A DNA stretch of 64,000 bases from Siphonodentalium dalli (GCA_032622095.1 CP136068.1:60724025-60788024); one strand, 5' to 3'; shown: positions 47,327 to 58,732, numbered from the stretch's first letter. The notes: a model not told the origin generated them from the sequence alone. Numbers and translations are program-made.

Positions 47327-47830
47327 TAAATCCCTATATGATGTACGGATAGTACAATGTCATATATTTATGTCATTCTTTATTTCAGATTTGATGTACG
47401 GGTAGTACAATGTGATAATTCTTTATAGTCATTCTTTATAGTGGAATACATTAGTTCATATCAAATCAATGTTCTCCTTACATTTTCTTAACCTTGGAAG
47501 GTATAATAACCCATCCTATAAACTATGGGCATTATCCCCATAACAAAAATAAAAAATAAAAATAAAACCCTCGCTCCCTCATCGATTCTCAAAAACAATT
47601 TCCTGAGAATCAAAACATTTTTTTTTTTTTGGCCTTACACTATGATAGTGGTGACAGGCTCTATAGATGTTATATTAATCCTTCTGCTTTGACCCATAAA
47701 TTCCAAGTAACCCTTCTCTTTTGACCCATAATTTCAAATAATTTGTGTTATTATGTACATTTGTGTGTACTACTTCAGTATATAGGATTAAAGTTTAGCA
47801 AGGGAAGCCTAACTGTCTTAGTATAGCGTT
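47327..47830 (+). repeat. Right 504 bp direct repeat flanking a LINE
   Basis: Second copy of 44928-45432. A 23 bp segment near its end (47786-47808) is perfectly inverted at 47964-47986. Confidence 0.92.
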
Positions 47831-48016
47831 AGTCTAGTTGAGTTCTCATAAGTTGCTTGTTAAGTATGATAGCTTAGGCAATGAGTATTTGGTATACTAG
47901 TTTATAGTTTGGTGGGTTTACTGATTTTGCTTGGGTTAAGTTCTTCAGGTGTTTGTCACTGTAGCTTCCCTTGCTAAACTTTAATCTTGTAACTAATCAC
48001 CCCAACTACTTACTAT
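47831..48016. other. Spacer with a 23 bp inverted partner
   Basis: Contains 47964-47986, the inverted copy of 47786-47808 (core TTTAGCAAGGGAAGC). The pair could form a hairpin with a 155 bp loop. Confidence 0.6.
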
Positions 48017-48790
48017 ATGACTACACAAATTACACCCACATCATCATCCAGCGATGTATGGCTCACCACAGACACAAGTCGAACAATCCACACAGGTGAA
48101 CCAAACTCAAATACGGATAATAGGAATGCCAAACGAAGGCATGTCCTATCACATCCTGCCAAAAAAAAACGAAAAACCTCCACATGTGAAAATCAATATC
48201 CCCTAGACAAAATTCCTTTATACAAGGCCACGAGAAATGTCCGAATTAAAATCATCAAAGTTGAACAACACATTGAATTCCTAAACCGCTGCTTGACCGA
48301 ACGACTTACACCTCTTAGTCAACGAGTTAGTATCCAATGAACTAATATCTGCACACAGGAACCATACGCACAAAAACAAAAAGTGACACTCCTTGAAGCT
48401 TTACTTAACATTATACAAATCAACAAAGAACTCTCACAATCCGGACTTGACCACAACAAATTGGAAATCATTGCCAAAAGCACTGATCTCAATGCCTCAT
48501 TCTCACTTCCTATAAAGTAACAAGCCAGAAGAAGCAATAGATACACTTCTAACAAGACTCAGTCTGGCGCTAAGACAGAGGAATATGGTCAGATAGTCAG
48601 ACTAGAATACCTAAAAAAGGAAAAGGTCAAATACCCCTACTTCATTTCAGTCACTGAAATCAGACTGAAAAAAGATACCCTACCATGCAAACACCCTCTA
48701 AAGGCCAAAAGACGTATAACACATCACAGTACTGATGCACCAAGCACAAACAATTTAACTAATATACTCAACATTGCCAAAGCCCTGGCC
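48017..48790 (+). mobile_element. Retroelement ORF fragment, possibly Penelope-like N-terminus
   Basis: From ATG 48017, 107 codons read MTTQITPTSSSSDVW, a basic stretch (AKKKRK), then IIKVEQHIEFLNRCLTERLT. That last block resembles the N-terminal 'FL-RC-----IP-GLR' block of the Penelope-like ORF at 7714 (there DIFFLKRCKQLNIIPNGLR). After a stop at 48338 other frames continue (TLLEALLNIIQINKELSQSG, then EIRLKKDTLPCKHPLKAK). It breaks off at about 48785 where reverse-strand LINE sequence starts. No RT is present. Assignment rests on this short resemblance. Confidence 0.4.
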
Positions 48791-49611
48791 AGTATACAAC
48801 TGTATAGTAGGAACAAGAGGGAACCCAGGACAGAGCCCTGTGGTACCCATGAAGTAACCGGGACAGGAGAGGAGCTTTCCCCTTCCAGCACAATAACCTG
48901 GCTGCGGCCATCTGAAAAAGATCTTATCCAGTTTAAGATTGGGCCTCCGATTCCATATTCATTTAGTGGTTGACTTTGTCAAAGGCTTTACTTAAGTCCA
49001 AAAGTATAATGTCAGTTTGCTGGCCTTTTTCAGCTAGATCATCAACTTTGTCTCAGTATGTTGTGTTTTGTAATAAGTTTGGTTATGTGAGAAGCAATGA
49101 TATGTTCGGTAATTTTGCACATGATGCAAGTTAAAGTGATTGGTCGAAAATTAGAGGGGTCTGCTCTATCACCTTTCTTAAATATAGGTGCAACATTGCC
49201 TGTAGTTCTGTCAGTTGGTAGTGACCCGGTGTCAAGTGTTTTCTGGATGAGCAATGTTAAGGCTGGGGTTATTTCATACCGAAGTTCTTTTAAGATGGTA
49301 GGGTTTATGTTATCTGGTCCAGCAGCCTTGTTGGTTTTGAGATTTGCAAGTTGTTTAAGGACTCCAGATTCATCCACCTTAATTTGCTTGATAGTTGGAT
49401 ACCCATAATTATTTGATTGGATGTACTCTTCAGACGTAGAATTTTGTATGTCTGTCAGACAGTTCTGTGTGAGTGAAATAGGATTTAATGGAGAGAATAC
49501 AGACTGGAATTGGTTGTTCGAGTACTTGTGCTATTTCAGCATTTGAGTTTTTCAGAGTGCCAGTAGTTGGATCAGTGATGGAGATTATTGCTTGTGATTG
49601 TTGTTGTGTGC
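48790..49611 (-). mobile_element. Reverse-strand LINE RT fragment
   Basis: On the - strand the frame 49042-49377 reads KQLANLKTNKAAGPDNINPT, TGNVAPIFKKGDRADPSNFR and PITLTCIMCKITEHI, the first RT blocks of a Jockey/CR1-type LINE. Further along the - strand follow IILLDLSKAFDKVNH (catalytic Asp; a break precedes it), GIGGPILNWIRSFSDGRSQV and VPQGSVLGSLLFLLY. It ends before the YADD block. Upstream on the same strand (49380-49610) the linker ITDPTTGTLKNSNAEIAQVL is seen. Frame breaks make it dead. A tandem-repeat element begins directly at 49612. Confidence 0.82.
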
Positions 49612-51022
49612 TTTTTAGCTCACCTGAGACGAAGTCTCCGGTGGCGCTATAGTCATCACTCCTCGTCCGTCCGTCCGTCCACCGTCTGTCCGTCCGTTAA
49701 CATTTTTGGTTTCCGAACGATAACTCCAGTTTCGATTATTTGATCTGAACCAAAGTTAGTATGTGCAATTTACCAGCTAACGATGCTGGCCAAGTTTGAA
49801 TATGGGTTCCGTCCAATTATTTTTACATGAGTTATGGCCCTTTTTCGACTTTAGAATTTGACCAAATTCATAACATTTCGGTTTCCGACCAATAACTCCA
49901 GTTTTGATTGTTCGATCTGAACCAAAGCAGGTATGTGTATTTCCCAGCTAAAACTACAGGCCAAGTTCGAATATAGGTTCTGTCTAATTATTTTCACATG
50001 AGTTACGGCCATTTCGGAGGACTATTATAATCAGCACATCCGTGCGTGCGTCCGAGGTTTCCGGATGATAACTTTAGTTAGAGTGAACCAAATTAAATTA
50101 AATTTGGTATGTGGGTTTACTAGCAGAAAGACAGGTCAAGTTCGAATTCTGGTTCCGTCCGCCAATTTTCACCAGAGTTATGCCCTTTTTTTTCGACTTA
50201 GAATTTGACTGTCTGTTAATATTTTTGGTTTCCGACCGATAACTCCAGTTTGGATTATTTGATTTGAACCAAAGTTGGTTTGTGTATTTCCCAGCTAAAA
50301 CTACAGGCCAAGTTCGAATAATGGTTCGGTCCAATTATTTTTACATGAGTTACGGCCCTTTTTTTTCCGACTTAGAATTTGACCGTCTGTTAATATTTTT
50401 GGTTTCCGACCGATAACTCCAGTTTGGATTATTTGATCTGAATCAAAGTTGGTATGTGTATTTCCCAGCTAAAACTACAGGCCAAGTTCGAATATGGGTT
50501 CCGTCCAATTATTTTTACATGAGTTACGGCCATTTTTCGACTTAGAATTTGACCATCTGTTAACATTTTTGGTTTCCGACCGATAACTCCAGTTTGGATT
50601 ATTTGATCTGAACCAAAGTTGGTATGTGTATTTACCAGCTAATGATACAGGCCAAGTTCGAATATGGGTTCCGTCCAGTTATTTTAATGTGAGTTACAGC
50701 CCTTTTTGTCCGCCGACATGAAATTAAATTTGGTATATGTTGGTTTACTAGCACAAAAGACAGATCAAATTCGATTTCGTGTTCCGCCATGCCAATTTTT
50801 ATGCGCAAACAACGGTCGTATCAAGCCGACACTTAGAGGCGGACATGAGGTCTACCGACCTTTTATTCGACTTAGAATTTGACTGCATTTTGGCATTGAA
50901 ATTAGGGGTATATTAGATTTTCTTCAAATGTCAGTTCCAAGTATTATTTTATTTTGCGGTAGTACAATTCTAAATGTCTAAAGGGCGTATTTTGCCATGC
51001 CTTAGCGATGCTCTTGTTTTAG
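49612..51022 (+). repeat. Tandem-module element starting AGCTCACCTGAGACGAAGTC
   Basis: Head TTTTTAGCTCACCTGAGACG, with a small palindrome GAGACGAAGTCTC, then a (GTCC)n tract (49668-49698), then six or seven modules at about 165-180 bp, each with TTTCCGACCGATAACTCCAG, AAGTTCGAATATGGGTTCCG and TACGGCC-TTTTTCGACTTAG. The last module is degenerate. Probable end TTAGCGATGCTCTTGTTTTA at 51002-51021. Architecture fits mollusc MINE/Helitron-type non-autonomous elements. The same head occurs at 61320. Confidence 0.75.
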
Positions 51023-51472
51023 TCAGTGGTCATGTAAAAATTCCAACTGTAGACAATGGGAAACAGATCTAGAGCTTTCATATCTCTTGTAAGCTGATGG
51101 TACTGCATATTTATGATGATTTAAATAAAGAGAAAGCAGTGTATGAAGTGTTTAAGTAGTTTCTTGTTAAGATAATGCAATATACCATTTTCTGAACATT
51201 CCGTTTCCATTTCCATAATTCCGATGAATGCAAATGGCACCGTTTTTGTACGGGCCCCATACATTGTGTTCGAGTTGTATTTTTAATGACTTAAATGCAT
51301 CTTTCTGTGACATAATGCTCGTAGAAATGTAGTTCATGTATTTATCGACCTACTTAAAAATATTAATAGGTGTTATGTGTATTTTGGAGTGCAAACTGTC
51401 ATGTGGCTTTAAAACTAAAGCTGTCACTGATTATAAAACTTGTGACATGAGAAATTTATCCATACTTTTCAG

Positions 51473-51563
51473 TTTGGATGCTAAATCAACAAATATAACA
51501 ATATCTCTTAAACAAGGTGGTTTGAAGCTGTTACAGATTCAAGACAATGGTTCAGGAATTCGA
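51473..51563 (+). CDS. MLH1: MLH1 mismatch-repair ATPase, coding exon 2
   Basis: Completes Cys41 with its first base and encodes residues 42-71: [20 protein letters not shown] then [10 protein letters not shown]. The DNGSGI block is GHKL ATPase motif II; Asp65 corresponds to human Asp63, which contacts the adenine of ATP. The exon is 91 bases, the same length as human exon 2, with acceptor ttttcag and donor gtaagt at 51564 (phase 0). No disabling change. The next exon (human codons about 70-102, starting KEDLDIVCERF) was looked for up to 64000 and not found. Confidence 0.95.
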
Positions 51564-52234
51564 GTAAGTTTATTCGCTTCTCTGGAATACAAGTAAGCTA
51601 ATTTACTGTTAAACATTCAATAGTATGGGTAAGCTCATTGTTTGATAATACTTTTTAAATATTGTTAACACTTTCTTTACTAACTACTTTAATATTGACA
51701 AGTAGTTCCCTTAAGAACTGTTCAGGTAATAAGTTTAACAAACGACCATAGGTCGTTTATTGTACTTGTTATGTAAACATTTCCCACCAATGAATATGAA
51801 TTTTTCTGCACTTGTATTGTCATTCATCTGGCTGTCGTCTGCTCATATATCCTTACATCCATCTAAATGAATAATAGACCATTCCAATATATACTTTTAT
51901 AACTTTAGAATAGAAATGGTTAAGTTATTAGCTTGACTTATACGGAACATTAATTATACTCATTAATTTTCATCTGTCGCCTATTAGGGCATTACTTGAT
52001 GAATAAGCCTAATCCTAGGTTTGTAAATGAACTTTATTCAAAACCCACCAAGTATAACTGAAATGATAAACATAAACTACATTACTTCATGTTAAAACAT
52101 ACATGAAATAAACTTAGAAATAGACATATAACAATCTCATCCATTTCTCTTATGCATTAAGTGAACATAACAGCATGTTATAACATAGCATACTTTTATA
52201 GTTGTGCAACAATAAGCATGTCCCACACATTACT
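51564..52234. other. Start of MLH1 intron 2, nothing else seen
   Basis: No repeat or exon recognised; a 14 bp inverted pair AACGACCATAGGTCGTTT lies near 51741. Confidence 0.5.
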
Positions 52235-53575
52235 TTACTTTCAACATATTTAAATCAATAATACCATTATGAAAGCATGACATAACATTTTGAGATGAGG
52301 CACCTTTCTTAGTCAACACATTCGCAATCTGATTAGCTGTGCAAGTCCAATATATACCTCTAATCTCTTTCCTTTCTCTCATCTGCTTCATTGCACTTAT
52401 TTCCAGTCTCAGTCGCTTCTCGGTTACATGCTTGCGAGAATGAATAGCCTCAAACAAATCCTTGCTATTTGTAATGCATTTAACTGGAACCATTTTATCC
52501 ACAATTCCATACAGCAATTCACCAAACAGCATACTAAGAGAAATACCACAATCAACATTGTCAGCAATGCAAGAGCTTCACTTGCTAAAGGAGGCATCAC
52601 TGAAAATAAATACCTCTGGTTCCGCACCAAGGTCCTGAAATTTTAGAATGATCTGCTCCGACTTGACCCTCTTTATAATCTTGTTCAAGACCTTCATATC
52701 TCCATACACAGCATGAGCTAATCTTCCTGACAGTGTGACGACATCGAAAGATATTTCCGACCTTGTTTGACTGCAAAGCCAGAGCAACTGACCAATCTTG
52801 GATCTGATCAAACTTCTCTCCTGCATTTAATGGAGGGTTGTTCACTCTGCTCTTGTCTAACTTGATATTCTCCAAGTTTGCAGCATACTCTTTCTGGCTG
52901 AGGGCGATAATATTTCATCCTGTGAATGCTGCAGTCCTATGTATCTGAATAAATCCGTGACCTCTTTACCAAAATTGAAGCTCTTTCTCGTGTGGTGTGT
53001 TCAAACTCCTTAGTCCCTGCCCATAGGAAGTCATCAACATGAACTGCAATAACACCTCCAAGTCCAGATTTACCATACCAATAGACGACCGTAGACTGTT
53101 TTGCACCACAAACTAGCCAAGATTTCTCGAACCACATTAAGGAAGTGTCAGCTAGCCCATAGACACACTTGGTCAGAAGCCATACTTTGTTAGTAGATTT
53201 TGCCTCTTTAGGTGGACGGATGAAAATTTCACGTTACAGTTTCTCTCCCAGTAGAAAGGCTGTATTAATATCCATGGTGTTGATCTTCCACTTCTTGTGT
53301 GCAATGATGGACAGAAGCAATCTGAGTGAACTCTTCTCACAAGTGGGTGAATGTTTCTTGATTTCATCGACACATTCCTCCTCAAATCCTCTTGCAACAA
53401 GCCTTGACTTTCTCTTAATCACTCCATCAGCTTCTTTCACAGTATTAACCCATCTTGTTGAGACGCACTCTTGGCCGATATTATTAACTTCTTGGTTACT
53501 TCTAGCTCAGCCAAATTGGTTGAGGTTAATTGAGAGACGATCACCTTTCCTGTGTTGAGGCTCCACAAACCTAAT
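52235..53575 (-). mobile_element. Reverse-strand Copia-like LTR retrotransposon Pol relic
   Basis: On the - strand, in order: KSRLVARGFEEE and TMDINTAFLLGEKL (start of the Copia RT, RVT_2; catalytic Asp in MDINTAFL), KVWLLTKCVYGL-like text, VIAVHVDDFLWAGT (catalytic Asp pair, VDD), then RSKIGQLLWLCSQTRSEISF, VFIFSDASFSK (RNase H start) and ANVLTKKGASSQN near the C-terminus. Frames change several times, so it is inactive. Gag, protease, integrase and both LTRs are not seen; the fragment is about 1.3 kb of an expected 4-6 kb. The block order and sequence suggest the GalEa-type Copia group common in molluscs and crustaceans (tentative). Confidence 0.85.
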
Positions 53576-54208
53576 ACACAATTTACGAGGAAAGGAACTG
53601 AAACAACCCGAAGAATAGCAAATTTGAGGATACACTTAGAGCGTGCTATGGAACGAATAAAGAATTTCCGGATATTGCAAGGCGTAATACCAATTTCGAT
53701 GTCACCCAGGGTTTCACAGATATTTTATATATGTGCTACACTGGGTAACTTGCAACCACCTTTAATTGATTCAGCCGAAAATTCTTAGTGTTCATTTACA
53801 TGACCAGAACAATACAAATTGGTCTGCGAAATGTTGATGGTCTATTTTAAGTTGACATTAAATTATGAATTCATACCAATATTTGAATTGCACATGTACC
53901 GGGTATGATTCAATTATAGCCAATATTTAAAGGTAATAACTTGGATAGTTTGATATCGGCCGAGATATCAACCCAATTTCACTCTATATCAGTCTGCGAT
54001 GGTCAGACCAAATGTCGATGACTGATATGAAGTTAACAAGGGCTGATATATGTCGGGTGATATCAAACTAAGTAATAACCATGTTATTAATTATATCAAT
54101 TAAACCGTAATACCATTACTAACCATGCTGATGTCACTCCACTGGTGTGAACTCAAGATTGAATGGACAAGTAAAATTTAATTGAAATCACCATGATAAT
54201 TTAATATA
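53576..54208. other. Intronic stretch, no gene seen
   Basis: A TGATATC-rich inverted pair (GGCCGAGATATCA near 53957, GGTGATATCA near 54057) is present. No coding signal. Confidence 0.45.
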
Positions 54209-54860
54209 TCTCATATATATTTTGAAGACCTCTGTCTGTCTGTCTGTCTGTTTGTCATTAATACAAATCTACGATTCTCGACCAATCGGGACGAAACTTG
54301 GTACGTGTGTGTAGTTTGACCAGGCGGTGGTCATTGTCGTATTGGCGAGCCCGTGCGACGCCCGTGCAGCGCATGCGCAGACGAGATCTCGGAAACGGGT
54401 GGAGCTATCGACTTGAAATTTGGTATGTGAATGTATCTTGCCCCGGATACAAATTTTATCGGGTCGCCGAGCCCGTGCGGCGCCAGCTTCGCGCATGCGC
54501 AGACCAGATCTCGGAAACGGGTGGAGCTATCGACTTGAAATTTGGTATGTGAATGTATCTTGCCCCGGATACAAATTTTATTGGGTCGCCGAGCCCGTGC
54601 GATGCCAGCTTCGCGCATGCGCAGACGAGATCTCGGAAACGGGTGGAGCTATCGACTTGAAAATTGGTATTTGAATGTATCTTGCCCCGGATACAAATTT
54701 TATCGGGTCGCCGAGCCCGTGCGACGCCAGCTTCGCGCATGCGCAGACCAGATCTCGGAAACGGGTGGAGCTATCGACTTGAAATTTGGTTTTTGAATAG
54801 CCCGGAAACGTCGGGCTCATGTATCTTGCCCCGGATACGAATTTTGTCCATCCGTCAACA
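54209..54860 (+). mobile_element. Helitron-like element, copy 3, with altered 3' end
   Basis: Begins TCTCATATATATTTTGAAGA after an A, then (GTCT)n, then four core units (54371, 54495, 54617, 54739; 122-124 bp). The hairpin AGCCCGGAAACGTCGGGCT is present at 54799-54817, but CGGCTAG is lacking. Instead the sequence returns to a core word (GTATCTTGCCCCGGATAC) and then joins another repeat family at about 54846. The terminus is therefore chimeric. Confidence 0.72.
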
Positions 54861-55060
54861 ATTCTTTGAACATCTTCTCTTCTGGAACCATAAGGCCGAT
54901 TGGGTTCATATTTGGTGTGGATGTTCCCTAGGTGACTCATATTCAGATTTGTTCAAATGAGGTCACCAAGTCAAATAGTTTTGATGTTAGGACCATAACT
55001 ATTTTTCCACATAGTAATTCTTAAAACGACTTCTTTTCTGAAGTCGTCGGGCCGAATGGG
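54846..55060 (+). repeat. Fragment of the GATTTGTTCAAATG repeat family
   Basis: CCATCCGTCAACAATTCTTT, CAGATTTGTTCAAATGAGGT and CTTCTTTTCTGAAGTCGTCG match the element at 61320-61930. About one module and a half. Confidence 0.65.
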
Positions 55061-55065
55061 TTCAT

Positions 55066-58000
55066 ATTTGGTACTAGCAGGGTTACCCGGCGTTGCCCAG
55101 GTTAAAGTGATGTGAAACCCTCTGCATGCTGTGGATATTTGTTGGGAATAGAGAATACTCTTGCTCAAAGTGTTACACGTATTCTCATAAGTTATATATT
55201 CAAATAGCATCACATAACATGATTCTTACACAGTCATGGAATATAAGTAGTGGCTCACCTTGTCGATTGTCATTTTGTTTATCGCGATTAATCCGTTCCA
55301 CCAAAATGAAATATTTATTTATTTACAACTGCGTATATATCAGACGTTATAATATAATACATGAACATCATAAACACATTAGTTCACAAAAATAAAAGAC
55401 GACAATTGGGTTTTACATATAGAGATGTATCAATCAAACTAGTGGGTTGGACTAAGATCTTGAGGACACCTGGCTATCCTCAAGATACATGAAGATACAG
55501 ATGTTTTAAAGAAATTTACAGGTCCTCCTCTGTTCATGGTGCTATATATTGGCTAAATATTCTCAGTTTAAAATTAATGTTGCTGCGCATGTATATCAGC
55601 TACATGTGCCAGATACAGAGCGAGATTTTGAGTTGTTTATGTCAGTCGATGAGTCTGTTCTAAAAATTCCACTGTATCAGGCAGATATACCCTTGTCAGA
55701 TGTCAGTATTGGAGGATCCTGAAAAGTCATGTGCTACTGACTGCGTTTTCTTTTATATCAGAAGAAAATATATTTGACTGCACAATGTGACCACTATTTT
55801 TGAACAGGCCTTCGATACATTTCCATACCTCTTGACAAATTGTAAATTTGTTGTGGAAACTGTATTGAATGGAACAGACTCAATTGTGTTATAATATATA
55901 TGCAATCCTCTGACGGTACGAGGTCTCTCAGTTTAAGATATATATCTCTTAAATAGAATAATAAATGCTTCTTCTATGTATCTCATTTTGCTAGCTCATT
56001 ATGTGAATGCCCTGATTTCCATCCCCATCTAAATATGACAGTTGAGAAGATAAAATTGTTCAAGTGACTTAATTGGGTCACCATTTGTCGAGATTGTGAA
56101 ACTCCTTAAAATGATATGGAGATGGCCTGGGTGACTATATATAAACTTATATAGGTGGATATCCGCGAATAGCAATCTTATCAATGATAGTGCATATCCT
56201 CTCGCCAGCCGTGACCCAAACGACACCAAATGTGATTTAATTCATCGTATCATTAGAGAAGTATGTGTATGAATTTGGTGGAAATTAGTGCTAAATATAT
56301 TTGTATCAGCTTTGGTGCAACTGCCATCCCCATGCATGACTTTAACTGTGCCACTTTTGACATATTTAAACCACGTCCATTAGACTCATGGATGCATGAT
56401 ATACTGGAGATGATTATATATAGGTTTGGTGGTAATCAGCAACTAAACAAATTCTTAGAATAGTTATGACCTTCCCCCCACATATCTCACTAAAACGGCA
56501 GCAAATTGGCGTCTTTAAATCACACGATTATATTCCACGTATCATAGAGAAGAATAATATATCAATTTGATGGAAAACTGCGCTAAAATTAGTTTATTAA
56601 ATCCATTGTCGATGCCCCCTGCAACGCTGACCATATAGGTGATTATATATGCGTTTGGTGGAAATCGGCGATAGAACTATTTCACCATATTTTTTTAATT
56701 TTACCGACCTCCCCCTTTTCTTCCCCTGACACCAACAGTGTTACTTTAGAAAATTGTAACCTGAACCACTATCTTCCTCGTAAAAAGCTGCCCTTTTAGA
56801 ACGCCTTGGTGCCATCTTGATTGTACCCCGTGAAGTTATTTGATTGTACCCCGTGAAGTTATATATAGAATGCATACAGACAGACAGCACAATTTAATTT
56901 CTCGTATCATTTGAGAAGAACTTGTCTGAATTTGATATTGGTACTAAAAATATTTTTTATCAGTTTTGGTGACCCTCCCATCCTTATTCCGGACTCAAGC
57001 GGCGCCACTTTTGTCACCGTTAAACCACATACTTAGACACATTAGAGATTAGAGATGCATATACATGTATATATAATTTGTGAAAATTGGCGAGTATACA
57101 AATTCGTATCAAATTTAAGGTCCCCATATCCCTCACCCAGAGGGCATCAATTTTGTGTATCTAAACAATACGATGAGATTCCTCGTATCACGGAGAAGAA
57201 TATGTATCAATCTGGTGGAAATCGGCATTAAACATATTGCTATAATTTTTTTGTGTCCCTCTCACCTCTATACACCATTGGCTCGATTGGCCCCACTTGT
57301 GACATCCTTAAACCACACACTTACACTCGTGATATCATGGAGATGATTATTTATAAGTTTGGTGCTAAACAAATTTTTATCAAATTTGATGATCACCCCT
57401 CCCCTCCCCATCGCTCACCCAAACAGCACCAATATGGCGCCTTTAAATCACAAGATTAGATTCCTCGTATCCTGGATAAGAACGTGTATCAAATTGATGG
57501 AAATTGGCGCTAAAAATATTGTGTATCAATTTTGGCCACACAATTAGACTCCTCATACCATGGGGATGATTTTGTATAAGTGTGGTGGCAATCGGCGACT
57601 AAACCCATTCTTATCAAATTTAGTGCCCACCCCCCCCCAATCTCTCATCCAAACGACAACAATTTGGCGTTGTTAAATCCCACAATTAGATTCCTTGTAT
57701 CATGAAGAAGAATATATATCAATTTGGTAGAAATCGGCGCTAAAATTAGTTTTATTGATTTTGGTGCCCCTCTCCCCTTCCGTGCATCCCTGACTCGAAC
57801 GACGCCACTTTTGACATATTTAAACCACACCATTAGATTCTTCATATCATGGGAATGATTATAAGTAAGCATCGTGGTAAAAAATTCTGCCCCTCCCCCT
57901 TTTCTACCCCTGACAATAACGGCGTCACTTCTAACCCCCACCATTATCTTTCTCGTAAAAAGTTACCCCTAGTAGACCCCTTTGGTATCATCTAGATGGT

Positions 58001-58072
58001 CCCCTGTGAATTTCTATAGAACACAGACAGACAGACAGACAGACATTCGCAAATATAGATATATAAGACGAG
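55066..58072 (+). repeat. 3 kb tandem-module element, GGGTTACCCGGCGTTGCCC head
   Basis: Head AGCAGGGTTACCCGGCGTTG; 3' end (CAGA)n at 58022-58043 then TTCGCAAATATAGATATATA. The body from about 56220 to 57960 repeats modules of roughly 230-310 bp containing GATTAGATTCCTCGTATCAT, TTTGGTGGAAATCGGCG, TTTTGGTG-CCCTCCCATCC and TTTGGCGCCTTTAAATCAC. Between head and first module (55120-56220) lies sequence without repeats, including an open segment at about 55530-55724. Probably a non-autonomous element of the same general type as the others. Confidence 0.6.
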
Positions 58073-58074
58073 GG

Positions 58075-58310
58075 TACCTTGGGTGACTGTGGTTCAGATT
58101 TGTTCAAATGAGGTCACTGGGTCAAATGTGGGTGGGGCTATGGACATAAATCTGAAGAATTTTTTTTTTTAGATTCAACTTATTGCTCAATTTAACCAAA
58201 AAAAAAAAAATAATAATATATTTTATTTTTAATAAATATTTTTTTTTTTATTAAATAAAATATTTAAAAAATAATAAACATTTAATTCAAATTTTGAAGA
58301 ACTTATGACA
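58075..58310 (+). repeat. GATTTGTTCAAATG module plus AT-rich palindrome
   Basis: One module (CAGATTTGTTCAAATGAGGT at 58092) is followed by an A/T-only stretch (58190-58270) with self-complementary TATTTTATTTTTAATAAATA. Confidence 0.55.
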
Positions 58311-58732
58311 TTACATCTTCGGGCGGTAGGTACCTCTAGTAACCCCACTAAATTTGGTTGAAATCAGGGGTTTGGGAGAAAACATGAACAGACAGATGTA
58401 CAGAAATGTTCAGTAAGTTCCTTTTTATATCCTTGCATTCCCACTACAAGCCATCTCTGCTCTGAACCACAGGGCTGAGAATTGCTAGACATGACACATG
58501 TTGTTTATAAAACAGTGCCAGATAGATAGATAACAGAACTTCTGTGGCTATAGGCAGAGTCCCAAGGGAGTGTATTCATGTCATTAATAATTTAAATGAG
58601 ATTAATAGTGTTGAATTTTTTTTCTTCTAAAGTTGTCAATGTAGCACCATCATTGTTTACAATACACTGGTCATTAATATCAGATTAATTTCCTTTTCTC
58701 CAAGCTTTAATTAAGTGTGTCCGGCATTTGTA
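58311..58732. other. Intronic stretch, no gene seen
   Basis: No coding or repeat signal except an AAATTTGGTTGAAATCAGGG phrase that resembles the module text of nearby elements. Confidence 0.4.

Larger units (their letters stand above)
23391..51472 (+). other. MLH1: MLH1 intron 1, about 28.1 kb
   Basis: Donor gtaggt at 23391 and acceptor ttttcag ending 51472. The flanking exons join in phase 2 to restore a Cys codon (TG plus T). Nearly all the length is accounted for by the mobile elements and repeats listed separately, in both orientations. For comparison, the intron at this position is only a few kb in human MLH1 (from memory). Confidence 0.9.

Noticed and set aside
44928-47830. LTR retrotransposon with 504 bp LTRs
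   Set aside because: The repeats lack TG...CA ends and a primer-binding site, and the interior is a LINE ORF2 C-terminus with a LINE tail, not gag-pol.
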